64,000 nt of DNA, taken from the NCBI RefSeq assembly GCF_001570425.1, contig NZ_BCSX01000035.1, positions 62,001-126,000 on the forward strand. Direction: 5' to 3'. Both the position numbers and the translations under genes were made by a program. The notes beneath the pieces were generated by a model. The model was not told where the DNA came from and did not search any database. It saw only the letters and a list, made by a program, of their open reading frames with translations. The DNA is from Mycolicibacterium brisbanense (GTDB lineage: Bacteria; Actinomycetota; Actinomycetes; Mycobacteriales; Mycobacteriaceae). Within the stretch, counting starts at the first letter, position 1. Every line of letters begins with the position of its first letter. Below, piece by piece: positions 1 to 8,223 of this stretch.

Positions 1-696
1 CGCGAGGCCGACGCTGTGCTCTACACGCGTGCCGGGCCGGAGATCGGCGTGGCGGCCACCAAGACCTTCCTGGCGCAGATCGCTGCGAACTACCTGGTCG
101 GGCTGGCGCTCGCGCAGGCGCGGGGTACCAAGTACCCCGACGAGGTGCGGCGCGAGTACCACGTGCTGGAGTCCATGCCGGCTCTGGTGAAGCGGGTGCT
201 GGCCGGCATCGAGCCCGTGAGCCAGTTGGCGCAGCGGTTCGCGTTGTCATCGGCGGTGCTGTTCCTGGGTCGCCATGTGGGTTACCCGGTTGCGTTGGAG
301 GGCGCGCTCAAGCTCAAGGAGCTCGCCTACATGCACGCCGAGGGCTTCGCGGCCGGTGAGCTCAAGCACGGCCCCATCGCGCTGATCGAGGAAGATCTCC
401 CGGTGATCGTGGTGATGCCGTCACCCAAGAACGCGCAGATGTTGCACGCCAAGCTGCTCAGCAACATCCGGGAGATCCAGGCCCGCGGTGCCATCACCAT
501 CGTCATCGCCGAGGAGGGCGACGACACGGTCCGGCCGTATGCCGATCACCTGATCGAGATACCTTCGGTGTCAACGCTTTTCCAGCCGTTGCTGTCGACC
601 ATCCCGTTGCAGGTGTTCGCTGCCGGGGTGGCCCGGGCCCGCGGGTACGACGTCGACAAACCACGCAACCTGGCCAAGTCCGTCACCGTCGAATAG
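1..696 (+). CDS. glmS: Glutamine-fructose-6-phosphate aminotransferase, C-terminal part (cut by window start)
   Basis: The last 231 codons of an aminotransferase that makes glucosamine-6-phosphate from fructose-6-phosphate and glutamine, the first step towards UDP-GlcNAc for peptidoglycan. The reading frame is open from base 1, so the glutaminase domain and the first part of the isomerase half lie outside the window. Visible are the end of the first SIS sugar-isomerase domain (GPEIGVAATKTF) and the second SIS domain (FLGRHVGYPVALEGALKLKE, then HAEGFAAGELKHGP). The protein ends in the family-typical PRNLAKSVTVE. An unknown gene follows after 6 bases. Family and function are secure; only completeness is lacking. 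Confidence 0.97.
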   Translation, partial: READAVLYTRAGPEIGVAATKTFLAQIAANYLVGLALAQARGTKYPDEVRREYHVLESMPALVKRVLAGIEPVSQLAQRFALSSAVLFLGRHVGYPVALEGALKLKELAYMHAEGFAAGELKHGPIALIEEDLPVIVVMPSPKNAQMLHAKLLSNIREIQARGAITIVIAEEGDDTVRPYADHLIEIPSVSTLFQPLLSTIPLQVFAAGVARARGYDVDKPRNLAKSVTVE

Positions 697-702
697 CGCC
701 GC

Positions 703-1845
703 GTGCCCACCGCCAAGGAACTCCACAAGCTCTGGGACCAGCGGATCAAGGACGAGTGCAAGGCGCGTGGTCTGCGATTCGTCGCGGGGTGTGGTTATCG
801 GGCCGACTCGGTGTACCTGAGCGTTTTCTCCGCAGGCCGGTGGGCGACCAAAGGTGAGGCGGTACCGCGCTGGCGATGGACGGTGGCCATCAAACCGCGG
901 GTGCTCGATGAGATCCTGTGGGAAGCGTTCATGCCCGACGAGGATCTCGGTGGGCCTCGCAAGCGGTTGAACCTGCGGGTCAGCGGCTGGTTCACCGTTG
1001 ACGGGCTGGAAGTCGGATCGGGGTTTGTCGACGTGCCCGACCCGGCTCAACCCGATGCCGCGGTGACGACCATGTTCGACGAATTCGACCGCCTCACCAC
1101 CGAATTCGTCGCCGCACATCCCGACGTGGACGCATATCTGAAGGCCCTGCAGGCGATGCCCGCCGAGCAGGCGGGCTGGCCGCGCAACCGGCTGCGCGAG
1201 ATCGTCACCCTGATCGCGGTGGGGGACCGGGACGCGGCGGGCGCGCTGGCCGACGCCGAGCTCGCCCGAGGTGAACACGGCCCCATGTCGGGACCGCGCG
1301 GCACTGTGTTCGAACTGCTGTCGGTGTTCTGCAAACCGGCCGAGGTGCAGGCCGAGTACTGGGAAATGGTCAAGCCCACCCACCGATTGACGTTGGTGTC
1401 CGGTACGAGTGGACCGGTGACCGTCACGCTCGCGGCAGGGCGTGAGCGCGGCGGCTCATTCGATCGTCGCCTGCGCAAGTTCAACGGCCGCGACGACTTC
1501 GCGCTGATTCTCACGCCGATCGGCGACGATGACACCTACCTGCAGGCCGCGGGGTCCGGACCGGATCGCATCACCGTCGAGATCCGCAAACCGGGCGGGC
1601 AGCAATGGGGGGTCGAGTCGGTGCGCTACGTCATCGGTCGCGCAGGCTCTGATGGCTCCGCGCTGGACCAGCCGATCGAGCTGCCCACCAGTACTCAGAT
1701 GGTCGGTGCGACAGAGGTTTTCGATGCCGACGAGGCGGCAGCACTGTTCACCGATTTCTACCGGCGCGGTTCGATTCCCGAGACCTGTACACTGCGCCCC
1801 GCCGAAGGCTGGACCGCCGACGGGACCAACGTCGACCTACGCTGA
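703..1845 (+). CDS. Hypothetical protein, actinobacterial
   Basis: A 380-residue protein starting with GTG six bases after glmS, probably co-transcribed. I do not recognise a characterised family. The N-terminal part (about residues 1-110, with KELHKLWDQRIKDECKARG) vaguely resembles DUF4304-type domains, which is only an impression. No signal peptide or membrane segment is visible, so it is probably cytoplasmic. The C-terminal half is charged and rich in beta-type segments. It ends just before an alpha/beta hydrolase gene, whose ATG lies 4 bases after this stop. Confidence 0.8.
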   Translation: MPTAKELHKLWDQRIKDECKARGLRFVAGCGYRADSVYLSVFSAGRWATKGEAVPRWRWTVAIKPRVLDEILWEAFMPDEDLGGPRKRLNLRVSGWFTVDGLEVGSGFVDVPDPAQPDAAVTTMFDEFDRLTTEFVAAHPDVDAYLKALQAMPAEQAGWPRNRLREIVTLIAVGDRDAAGALADAELARGEHGPMSGPRGTVFELLSVFCKPAEVQAEYWEMVKPTHRLTLVSGTSGPVTVTLAAGRERGGSFDRRLRKFNGRDDFALILTPIGDDDTYLQAAGSGPDRITVEIRKPGGQQWGVESVRYVIGRAGSDGSALDQPIELPTSTQMVGATEVFDADEAAALFTDFYRRGSIPETCTLRPAEGWTADGTNVDLR

Positions 1846-1849
1846 AGGT

Positions 1850-2779
1850 ATGGATCTGGCAGTACCGGAGGTCAACTTCACGGCACGCTGGGCCCGTGGC
1901 GGCCTCGGCGGGTTCATCGATGACGCGGCGTTCGATGACTATCTGCGTGCCTACCGCGCCGGAATGGCCAAGCTGCCCGACTGCGAGATATCGGATGTCT
2001 CAACCACATTCGGTACGGTGCGGGCATACCGGTTCGCCGGTCCGGACGACGGCACGCCGGTTGTCCTGTTGCCGGGGCGCAACGCCGCGACGCCGATGTA
2101 CCGGACCAACCTGACGTCGCTGCGGGCGCATCGCACGATCTACGGCATCGACCTGCTCGGCGAGGCCGGATTATCGGTGCAGCGCAAGGAGCTCCGGACT
2201 CCGGGCGACCAGGCGCGCTGGCTCGACGACGCGCTGGCGGGCCTCGGCCTATCCCGCGCGCACCTGCTCGGGGTGTCGATCGGCGGCTGGACCGCGACGA
2301 ATTGCGCAGTGCACCAACCGGATCGGATCGCCTCGTTGACGTTGCTTGATCCGGTGTTCACCTTCGCCCGGATACCTGTCAAGACGATGCTGGCCGCGGT
2401 GCTCATGTATGCACCCGGGATGCCCGAGACGCTGCGCCGCCGGGTGCTCAGTTGGATATCCGGGGGCGCCGACATCGAAGCGGCCGCCGAAACTGAGCTG
2501 ATCTCCGCCGGATCAAGAGATTTCGCGCTGCGCACGCCCATGCCCACACTGTTCACTGATGCCCAGTTGCGCTCGCTGGCGGCTCCCGTGTTGGCGTTGA
2601 TCGCAGGCCGCAGTGTCATGCACAATCCTGATCGGGCGGCGGCCCGGGCGCGCCACCTGCTGCCGCACGGGCAGGTCGAGGTGTGGGCGCAGGCGTCACA
2701 CGCCATCAACGGCGAGTATCCGGACGAGATCGCGCAGCGTGCTCGCCGATTCTGGGATGAGGCGGACGCGTCGTCCTGA
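1850..2779 (+). CDS. Alpha/beta hydrolase
   Basis: A 309-residue alpha/beta hydrolase. The nucleophile elbow is GVSIGGW (G-x-S-x-G), with a strand and oxyanion-type loop upstream (VVLLPGRNAATPMY). A C-terminal histidine in QASHAINGEYPDE is the likely catalytic His after a short strand. The open frame extends far upstream, but the first 107 codons are a shadow of the preceding gene; the ATG at 1850, 4 bases after that gene's stop, fits the family length. The substrate cannot be told from sequence. No signal peptide is seen. Confidence 0.85.
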   Translation: MDLAVPEVNFTARWARGGLGGFIDDAAFDDYLRAYRAGMAKLPDCEISDVSTTFGTVRAYRFAGPDDGTPVVLLPGRNAATPMYRTNLTSLRAHRTIYGIDLLGEAGLSVQRKELRTPGDQARWLDDALAGLGLSRAHLLGVSIGGWTATNCAVHQPDRIASLTLLDPVFTFARIPVKTMLAAVLMYAPGMPETLRRRVLSWISGGADIEAAAETELISAGSRDFALRTPMPTLFTDAQLRSLAAPVLALIAGRSVMHNPDRAAARARHLLPHGQVEVWAQASHAINGEYPDEIAQRARRFWDEADASS

Positions 2780-2788
2780 CAGCAGGCG

Positions 2789-3031
2789 TCAGACGGTGCA
2801 GGTCGGGCGAGCGATCGCCCGGTACTGCCGCGCCCGGTTCACCAGGTCCATATCCGCAGCGTCGAGGGGCAGCTGTTGCGACATGGACACATCGAGCACC
2901 GCGTCGAATCGCTTCATGATCCTGCGGGCGTCCATCCCGAACTGCACGCGCGTGCTTTCGTTCGGCTGTGAGAGCAGGTCGGAGTCCAACACGAAGCTCA
3001 CGATGCGTCGGTCATACCAATCGAGATGCAT
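2789..3031 (-). CDS. Small hypothetical protein next to the sarcosine oxidase operon
   Basis: An 80-residue protein I do not recognise, beginning MHLDWYDRR. I place the start at 3031 because a GGGAG-type ribosome binding site sits 7 bases upstream; the frame is also open to an ATG-like start at 3079. It is soluble and charged, with no membrane segment. Its promoter region contains a TGATATATCA palindrome (3095-3104) that also marks the promoters of glyA-soxBDAG and, less perfectly, sdaA-purU, so it may belong to the same GntR-controlled set. It converges on the preceding alpha/beta hydrolase gene. Functional link to sarcosine metabolism is inference only. Confidence 0.55.
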   Translation of the reverse strand: MHLDWYDRRIVSFVLDSDLLSQPNESTRVQFGMDARRIMKRFDAVLDVSMSQQLPLDAADMDLVNRARQYRAIARPTCTV

Positions 3032-3094
3032 CTCAGGTCTCCCGTCTGCTGAGTTCAAGTGTCGTGACCCCAAGGCCAACTATTGATCGCCATC

Positions 3095-3104
3095 TGATAT
3101 ATCA
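3095..3104. promoter_or_regulatory. Candidate GntR operator, copy 1 (TGATATATCA)
   Basis: A perfect 10-base palindrome TGATATATCA (TTGATATATCAG on the minus strand), identical to the site in front of glyA. Read on the minus strand, TTGATA could be a -35 element with TAGTTG 17 bases further as -10, so the site would overlap the promoter of the small gene at 2789-3031. Assignment to the neighbouring GntR protein is inference from the repeated occurrence. Confidence 0.5.
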
Positions 3105-3181
3105 AGTTCGTTTTAAACGGTACGGCAGACGGCGGGGGCGGTCAAGACCCGGAGTTCGATCCACGTGGGACATCGGCCGTG

Positions 3182-3217
3182 CCGCACACCGGGGTCACCG
3201 GTGACCCCGGTGTGCGG
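3182..3217. terminator. 36-base perfect palindrome behind soxG
   Basis: An uninterrupted inverted repeat with 18-base arms (left arm CCGCACACCGGGGTCACC) lies 7 bases past the soxG stop. It can form a very stable GC-rich hairpin. There is no T-run, which is common for mycobacterial terminators. It probably ends the glyA-soxBDAG transcript and insulates it from the small gene on the left. Confidence 0.7.
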
Positions 3218-3224
3218 AAACCGG

Positions 3225-3818
3225 CTACCACGTGATCGCGTACTCCCCGGCAGCGTCGACGAGCCACTCGGCGAGATAGCGGGCGAACGACGACCGCACC
3301 AGGATGCGGTAGTCGGTGCCGTTGTCGGCCAAGGGAATCAGGACGACAGCGGCAAGCCCGAGCATGGTCTGCGCGGCGGCGCCCGGCGCGAAGGCCGAGG
3401 GATGCAGATCCAGTGAGCAGCCCTTGGCCAGGACGTCGCGGGCGTGTTCGCCGCGCAGCCGCAGCGTTGTGCGCTGCGCCGAGACATCGACGGCCGCGCC
3501 GTCGTGCTCGGCGACCGCGTCCCGCAGCTGTGCTTCGAGATCCTCGCCGGCCCGGCCGGTGGAGGTGACGAGCCATTCATCGGGCCCGAACCAGATCACC
3601 GTGGTGTCCGCGCCGTCCACCGCCGTCGACGGCGTGGTGGGCAGCGCATCGACACCGAGGACCCCGGCCGCAGCGGCGGCTCCTGCCCCGTCGGGGTCGA
3701 CCCACAGATCGACCATGGTGACAAAAGGCTCCTCTTCGAGCCGTGCCGAGGGCGGCAGCTCGGCGAACCGAGATTGCCAGTCCTGCAGCGGGCTTTGGCG
3801 GTACAGGGTGTCAGCCAT
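3225..3818 (-). CDS. soxG: Heterotetrameric sarcosine oxidase, gamma subunit
   Basis: A 197-residue protein that matches the small gamma subunit of tetrameric sarcosine oxidase by length, position and character (MADTLYRQSPLQDW at the start; a segment with FGPDEWLV, and SFARYLAEWLVDAAGEY near the end, as in GcvT/SoxG-like folds). It is the last gene of glyA-soxB-soxD-soxA-soxG and overlaps the end of soxA by 8 bases, which indicates translational coupling. The subunit helps hold the complex that demethylates sarcosine to glycine. A palindromic terminator follows. Confidence 0.88.
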   Translation of the reverse strand: MADTLYRQSPLQDWQSRFAELPPSARLEEEPFVTMVDLWVDPDGAGAAAAAGVLGVDALPTTPSTAVDGADTTVIWFGPDEWLVTSTGRAGEDLEAQLRDAVAEHDGAAVDVSAQRTTLRLRGEHARDVLAKGCSLDLHPSAFAPGAAAQTMLGLAAVVLIPLADNGTDYRILVRSSFARYLAEWLVDAAGEYAITW

Positions 3819-6666
3819 CGCGGCGTGCTCCTTCGGGATCGACCAGGACGCTGCTGGTGACCTCGACGGACACCAGCCTGCCGTCCACGGGAACGTGCAG
3901 GGTTTCTCCGATGCGGGCGTGCCCGCCCTTGACCAGGGCCAGGGCGAACGGCCGGCCCAGCTCGGCGCTGCGGTAGCTGGACGTGACCTGGCCGAGCATC
4001 GGCACCGGCGGCGGGGGAAGGACGCCGTCGGCGCAGGTCTCGATGATCTGGGCGCCCTCGGGAAGCACGGTCTGTGCGTCGACGGGCAGCAGCCCGACGA
4101 ACTGCTTGCGCAGCGGGTTGAGGTTCTCCGCTCGGGTGAACGACCGCTTGCCGATGAAGTCCGGCTTCTTCTTCGACACGACCCAGTTCATGCCGAGATC
4201 CTGTGGTGTCACGGTGCCGTCGGTGTCCTGCCCGATGATCGGGTAGCCCTTCTCGGCACGCAGCACGTGCATGGTCTCGGTTCCGTACGGCGTGATCCCG
4301 TACGGCTCACCCGCGGCGATCAGACGCTCCCACACCGCAGTCGCGTGCCAGCCGGTGACGTTGACCTCGTAGGCCAGCTCACCGGAGAAGCTCACCCGCC
4401 CGATCCGGACGTGCACGCCGTCAAGGCTGGTGTCGCGCCAGGCCATGAACGGGAACGCCTCGTTGCTGACGTCCACATCGCCGAAGACGGCGCCGATCAC
4501 GTCGCGGGACTTGGGGCCGACGACCGGGAAGGTGTGCCACTGCTCGGTGACCGACGTCATCCGCACCTTCAGGTGCGGCCACTCGGTCTGCAGCCATTCC
4601 TCCATCCACTCCAGGATGTGGGCCGCGCCGCCGGTGGTGGTGAACACCTGGAATCGGTCGTCCGCCAACCGCATCACGGTGCCGTCGTCGATCACCATGC
4701 CGTCCACACCGCACATCACGCCGTAGCGGAGCATGCCGACCTTGAGCGTGCTCATCATGTTCGTGTAGAGCATGTCGAGGAATGCGCCTGCGTCGCGGCC
4801 CTGCACGTCGATCTTGCCGAGGGTGGAGCCGTCCAGGATTCCCACGCCGCCGCGGGTGGCCGCGCACTCACGCAGCACCGCGGTCTCCATGCTCTCGCCG
4901 TTCACCGGGTAGTAGCGCGGCCGCTTCCACTGGCCCACGTCCTCGAACACCGCTCCGCGGGCGACATGCCAATCATGCACGGCGGTAACGCGTTCCGGGT
5001 CGAACATGTGGCCCCGGTTGCGGCCCGCGAGCGCGGCGAACGCCACCGGAGTGTAGGGCGCGCGGAACGTGGTGACACCCAGGTCGGCGACCGGGACACC
5101 GAGCAGTTCGGAGGTGATGCCGGAGGCCACCACGCCGGACGTCTTGCCCTGATCGTGTGCGGTGCCGATGGTGGTGTAGCGCTTGATGTGCTCCATCGAC
5201 CGCATGCCCGCGCCAACCGCGCGCTCGATGTCCGCCACGGTGGCGTCGCGCTGGACATCGACGAACTGGCTGGCCGTGCCCTCCGGATCGGCAACCTGCC
5301 ACAGCACCATGCCCGCGTCGCTGTCCAAAGTCGAATCAGCTTCGCCCGCAAACGGTTCGGCGGCGGTGGCGACGCCGAGCGCGTCGAGTGCCGCGGCCGC
5401 TGCCTCGCGTCCGCTGCGCAGGCAGCCGGGCAGGTTGAACACACCGTTGGCGGAGCCGACGACGTGCACGCCGGCCAGCGGCTCGCCGGGTACGAACGCG
5501 CCGAGCGCCTCGTCGTAGCGCAGGACGCCGCGGGCCTGGCTGAACAGGTGCACCGCAGGGTTCCAGCCGCCGCTGACGAGCAGCACGTCACAGGCCACCG
5601 CAGTGGTGTCGGTGCTGCCGGACCGGGCGACGAGTGCATGGCTCACGCGGTTTTCGCCGCGGGTTCCGCGCACCACGGAGTCGGTCTGCAGGTCGATGCC
5701 GCGGGCAGCGCACTCGTCGCGCAGCCGCGCTGACACGTCGGCGCGCGCGTCGACGATGGCGCTGATCGCCACGCCGGCGTCGTGCAACTCGAACGCCGCG
5801 AGATACGCACTGTCGTTGGTGGTGAACACCACGGCCTGCTCGCCGACCTTGACGCCGTAGCGGTTCAGGAAGGTTCGCGCACCGCCGGCCAGCATGATGC
5901 CGGGCCGGTCGTTGTCGGTGAAGACCACCGGACGCTCGTGTGCACCGGCGGCGACGATGACCTGGCGTGCGCGGATGCGCCAGACCCGCTGACGGCTGAT
6001 CTCCGCGGGTGCCGCGGCACCCAGGTGGTCGGTGCGGCGCTGCACCGCGAGCACGAAGCCGTCGTCGTAGTGCCCGAACGCGGTGGTGCGCTGCAGGTGC
6101 AGCACCTCGGGGTAGCCGGCCAGCTCGGCGGTGGCGTCGGCGACCCAATCCAGGGCGGGCTTGCCGTCGATGGTGTCGGTGCTGCCCAGCAGTGCGCCAC
6201 CGGCTTCGCTCTGCTCGTCGAGCAGCACCACCCGGGCGCCGGCGCGCGCCGCGGTCAGCGCGGCGGCAAGGCCGGCAGGCCCGGCACCGGCGACCAGCAC
6301 GTCGGTGTGCACATGGGTGGCGTCGTACCGCGCCGGGTCGGCGGTTTCGGCCAACCGGCCTTGACCGGGCAGACCGCGGGCGACGAGGCCGTCGAACAGT
6401 TCGACGGTGGTCGCGAGCAGCATCGGCTCGGGGAAGGGGTGTTCGATCTGCACCAGACCACCGGTGTCCTCGGCCCACGCCGAGGTGAAGCCGCGGGGCC
6501 GGCCCAGCTTGATGCTGGTGGCCACCTGGTGCACGCCGTTGGCCAGCAGAGCGGAGGCGAGCGTGTCGCCGGCGTGCCCGGTCAGTTCACGATCGTTGAA
6601 AGTGAAGGTGTGCACGGTGTTCCGGTCGATACGGCCACCGTCGGTGGTGCGCAAAGATGCGTTCAT
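3811..6666 (-). CDS. soxA: Sarcosine oxidase, alpha subunit
   Basis: A 951-residue alpha subunit of tetrameric sarcosine oxidase. Order of domains: an N-terminal 2Fe-2S-ferredoxin-like fold (about residues 15-100), an NAD/FAD-binding Rossmann domain with GAGPAG at 127-132, a central FAD-dependent region, and a C-terminal aminomethyltransferase (GcvT-like) half from about residue 560. Such subunits bind NAD+ and, in the C-terminal half, tetrahydrofolate, so the methyl group leaves as 5,10-methylene-THF. The start codon overlaps the soxD stop as TGATG. Length is normal for the family and no frame break is seen. Confidence 0.96.
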   Translation of the reverse strand: MNASLRTTDGGRIDRNTVHTFTFNDRELTGHAGDTLASALLANGVHQVATSIKLGRPRGFTSAWAEDTGGLVQIEHPFPEPMLLATTVELFDGLVARGLPGQGRLAETADPARYDATHVHTDVLVAGAGPAGLAAALTAARAGARVVLLDEQSEAGGALLGSTDTIDGKPALDWVADATAELAGYPEVLHLQRTTAFGHYDDGFVLAVQRRTDHLGAAAPAEISRQRVWRIRARQVIVAAGAHERPVVFTDNDRPGIMLAGGARTFLNRYGVKVGEQAVVFTTNDSAYLAAFELHDAGVAISAIVDARADVSARLRDECAARGIDLQTDSVVRGTRGENRVSHALVARSGSTDTTAVACDVLLVSGGWNPAVHLFSQARGVLRYDEALGAFVPGEPLAGVHVVGSANGVFNLPGCLRSGREAAAAALDALGVATAAEPFAGEADSTLDSDAGMVLWQVADPEGTASQFVDVQRDATVADIERAVGAGMRSMEHIKRYTTIGTAHDQGKTSGVVASGITSELLGVPVADLGVTTFRAPYTPVAFAALAGRNRGHMFDPERVTAVHDWHVARGAVFEDVGQWKRPRYYPVNGESMETAVLRECAATRGGVGILDGSTLGKIDVQGRDAGAFLDMLYTNMMSTLKVGMLRYGVMCGVDGMVIDDGTVMRLADDRFQVFTTTGGAAHILEWMEEWLQTEWPHLKVRMTSVTEQWHTFPVVGPKSRDVIGAVFGDVDVSNEAFPFMAWRDTSLDGVHVRIGRVSFSGELAYEVNVTGWHATAVWERLIAAGEPYGITPYGTETMHVLRAEKGYPIIGQDTDGTVTPQDLGMNWVVSKKKPDFIGKRSFTRAENLNPLRKQFVGLLPVDAQTVLPEGAQIIETCADGVLPPPPVPMLGQVTSSYRSAELGRPFALALVKGGHARIGETLHVPVDGRLVSVEVTSSVLVDPEGARRDG

Positions 6667-6941
6667 CAGATTGTCGGCCTCTGCTCGTCCAGGCGGTACA
6701 CGCGGTGGAATCTGTAGGTGGCGGTGTCGCGCAGCGCGTTGAACCAGCGCCGGCAGCCTGCGCTGTGGGTCCAGCGCTCGGCGAACAATCCCTTGGGATT
6801 GTTACGGAAGAACACGTAGTGGCCCCACTCCTCGTCGGTGAGAGCCTGAGGATCTTCGGGGTAGGCGACGTGTGCCTGACCGCCGTAATGGAATTCGGTC
6901 TCCTCGCGCGGCCCGCACCACGGGCATTCGATGAGTTGCAT
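6666..6941 (-). CDS. soxD: Sarcosine oxidase, delta subunit
   Basis: A 91-residue zinc-binding subunit. C6 and C9 (ECPWCG) together with H59 and C63 (THSAGC) fall exactly where the zinc ligands of known delta subunits lie. The rest (TEFHYGGQAHVAYP and YVFFRNNPKG) is family-typical. It lies between soxB and soxA with one-base overlap to soxA, in the usual BDAG order. Confidence 0.94.
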   Translation of the reverse strand: MQLIECPWCGPREETEFHYGGQAHVAYPEDPQALTDEEWGHYVFFRNNPKGLFAERWTHSAGCRRWFNALRDTATYRFHRVYRLDEQRPTI

Positions 6942-6981
6942 GGTGACTCCTGAGATCTAGTGGGCAGCGCCGGCGAGCCGG

Positions 6982-8223
6982 CTAATGGGCAACGCCGGCG
7001 GCGCCGTGCTCATCGACCAGCGCGCCGGTGATGAATCGGTCGAGGCTGAACGGGGCGACATACTCGTGCTCGCGGCCGTTGGCGATCGTGTCCGCCAGGC
7101 ACCAGCCGATGCCGGGGGTCACCTTGAAACCTCCTGTGCCCCAACCCGCGTTGAGGTAGAGGTTCTCGTAGCCGGCGCGGCCCACGATGGGCGATGCGTC
7201 CGGGCAGACGTCGACGATGCCCGCCCAGGTGCGCAGCAGATGCGCCCTGGCGAAGACCGGGAACAACTCGACCGCGGCGGCCATCTGGCGTTCGATGATG
7301 TGGAACGCACCACGCTGGCCGTACCCGTTGTACGAGTCGACACCTGCGCCCATGACCAGCTCACCCTTGTGCGCCTGAGATACGTAGACGTGCACGGCAT
7401 TCGACATGACGATCGTCGGATGCACCGGCTCGAGGAGCTCGGAGACGAGCGCCTGCAGCGGATGGCTCTGCAGCGGCGTGCGGATGCCGAGCATGTCGGT
7501 CAGCGTCGACGTGTGCCCGGCCGCGCACAGGAGGACCTGGCCGGCCGCGATGTCACCACGGGTGGTGCGCACGCCGGTGACCCGGTCGCCGTCGGTGGAG
7601 AACCCGGTCACTTCGCAGTTCTGGACGATGTCGATGCCGGCTTCGTCGGCGCGGCGCGCGAATCCCCATGCCACGTAATCGTGTTTGGCGATGCCGGCCC
7701 GCGGCTGATACGTCGCGCCGAGCACCGGGTAGCGGATGTCGTCGGAGATGTTGACGATCGGGCACAGCTCTTTGACCTGCTTGGGATCCACCCACTCGGC
7801 GTCGATCCCGTTGAGCTTGTTGGCTTCCACACGCCGCACGCTGTCGCGGACGTCCTGCAGGCTGTGGGCGAGGTTGAGCACGCCGCGCTGGCTGAACAGG
7901 ATCGGGTAGTCGAGGTCGTCTTCGAGCCCTTCCCACAGCTTCAGGGCGTGCTCGTAGATGCGGGCGCTCTCGTCCCACAGGTAGTTCGACCGGATCAGCG
8001 TGGTGTTGCGGGCCATGTTGCCGCCGGCCAGCCAACCGCGCTCCAGCACTGCGACATTGGTGATGCCGTGGTTCTTCGCCAGGTAGTGGGCGGTGGACAG
8101 GCCGTGTCCACCGCCGCCGACGATGACGACGTCGTAGGACTTCTTGGGCTCGGGGGTGCGCCAGAGGAAATCAGGGTGCTCCGGCAGGTGGGCGCCGGGC
8201 GGGGTCGTGGAAGCTGTTGTCAC
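6982..8223 (-). CDS. soxB: Sarcosine oxidase, beta subunit
   Basis: A 413-residue flavoprotein of the DAO family. The FAD-binding motif VVIVGGGGHG is at 32-41. H181 (AGIAKHDYV) sits where the beta subunit of corynebacterial sarcosine oxidase carries covalent FMN; that residue assignment is by position only. The subunit oxidises the N-methyl group of sarcosine; electrons pass FAD to FMN to O2, giving H2O2. It overlaps the glyA stop region by 4 bases and is followed by soxD after 40 bases. Confidence 0.95.
   Translation of the reverse strand: MTTASTTPPGAHLPEHPDFLWRTPEPKKSYDVVIVGGGGHGLSTAHYLAKNHGITNVAVLERGWLAGGNMARNTTLIRSNYLWDESARIYEHALKLWEGLEDDLDYPILFSQRGVLNLAHSLQDVRDSVRRVEANKLNGIDAEWVDPKQVKELCPIVNISDDIRYPVLGATYQPRAGIAKHDYVAWGFARRADEAGIDIVQNCEVTGFSTDGDRVTGVRTTRGDIAAGQVLLCAAGHTSTLTDMLGIRTPLQSHPLQALVSELLEPVHPTIVMSNAVHVYVSQAHKGELVMGAGVDSYNGYGQRGAFHIIERQMAAAVELFPVFARAHLLRTWAGIVDVCPDASPIVGRAGYENLYLNAGWGTGGFKVTPGIGWCLADTIANGREHEYVAPFSLDRFITGALVDEHGAAGVAH

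Noticed and set aside
3316..5733. 805-codon open frame on the plus strand opposite soxA
   Set aside because: Typical high-GC shadow frame: low-complexity H/R/A/G-rich protein with no family pattern, fully opposite a clear sarcosine oxidase alpha subunit. Similar long shadows opposite sdaA (10563-12083), the ABC genes (27016-28779), groEL1 (39520-41673), guaB2 (54803-56593) and choD (57755-59452) were left out for the same reason.
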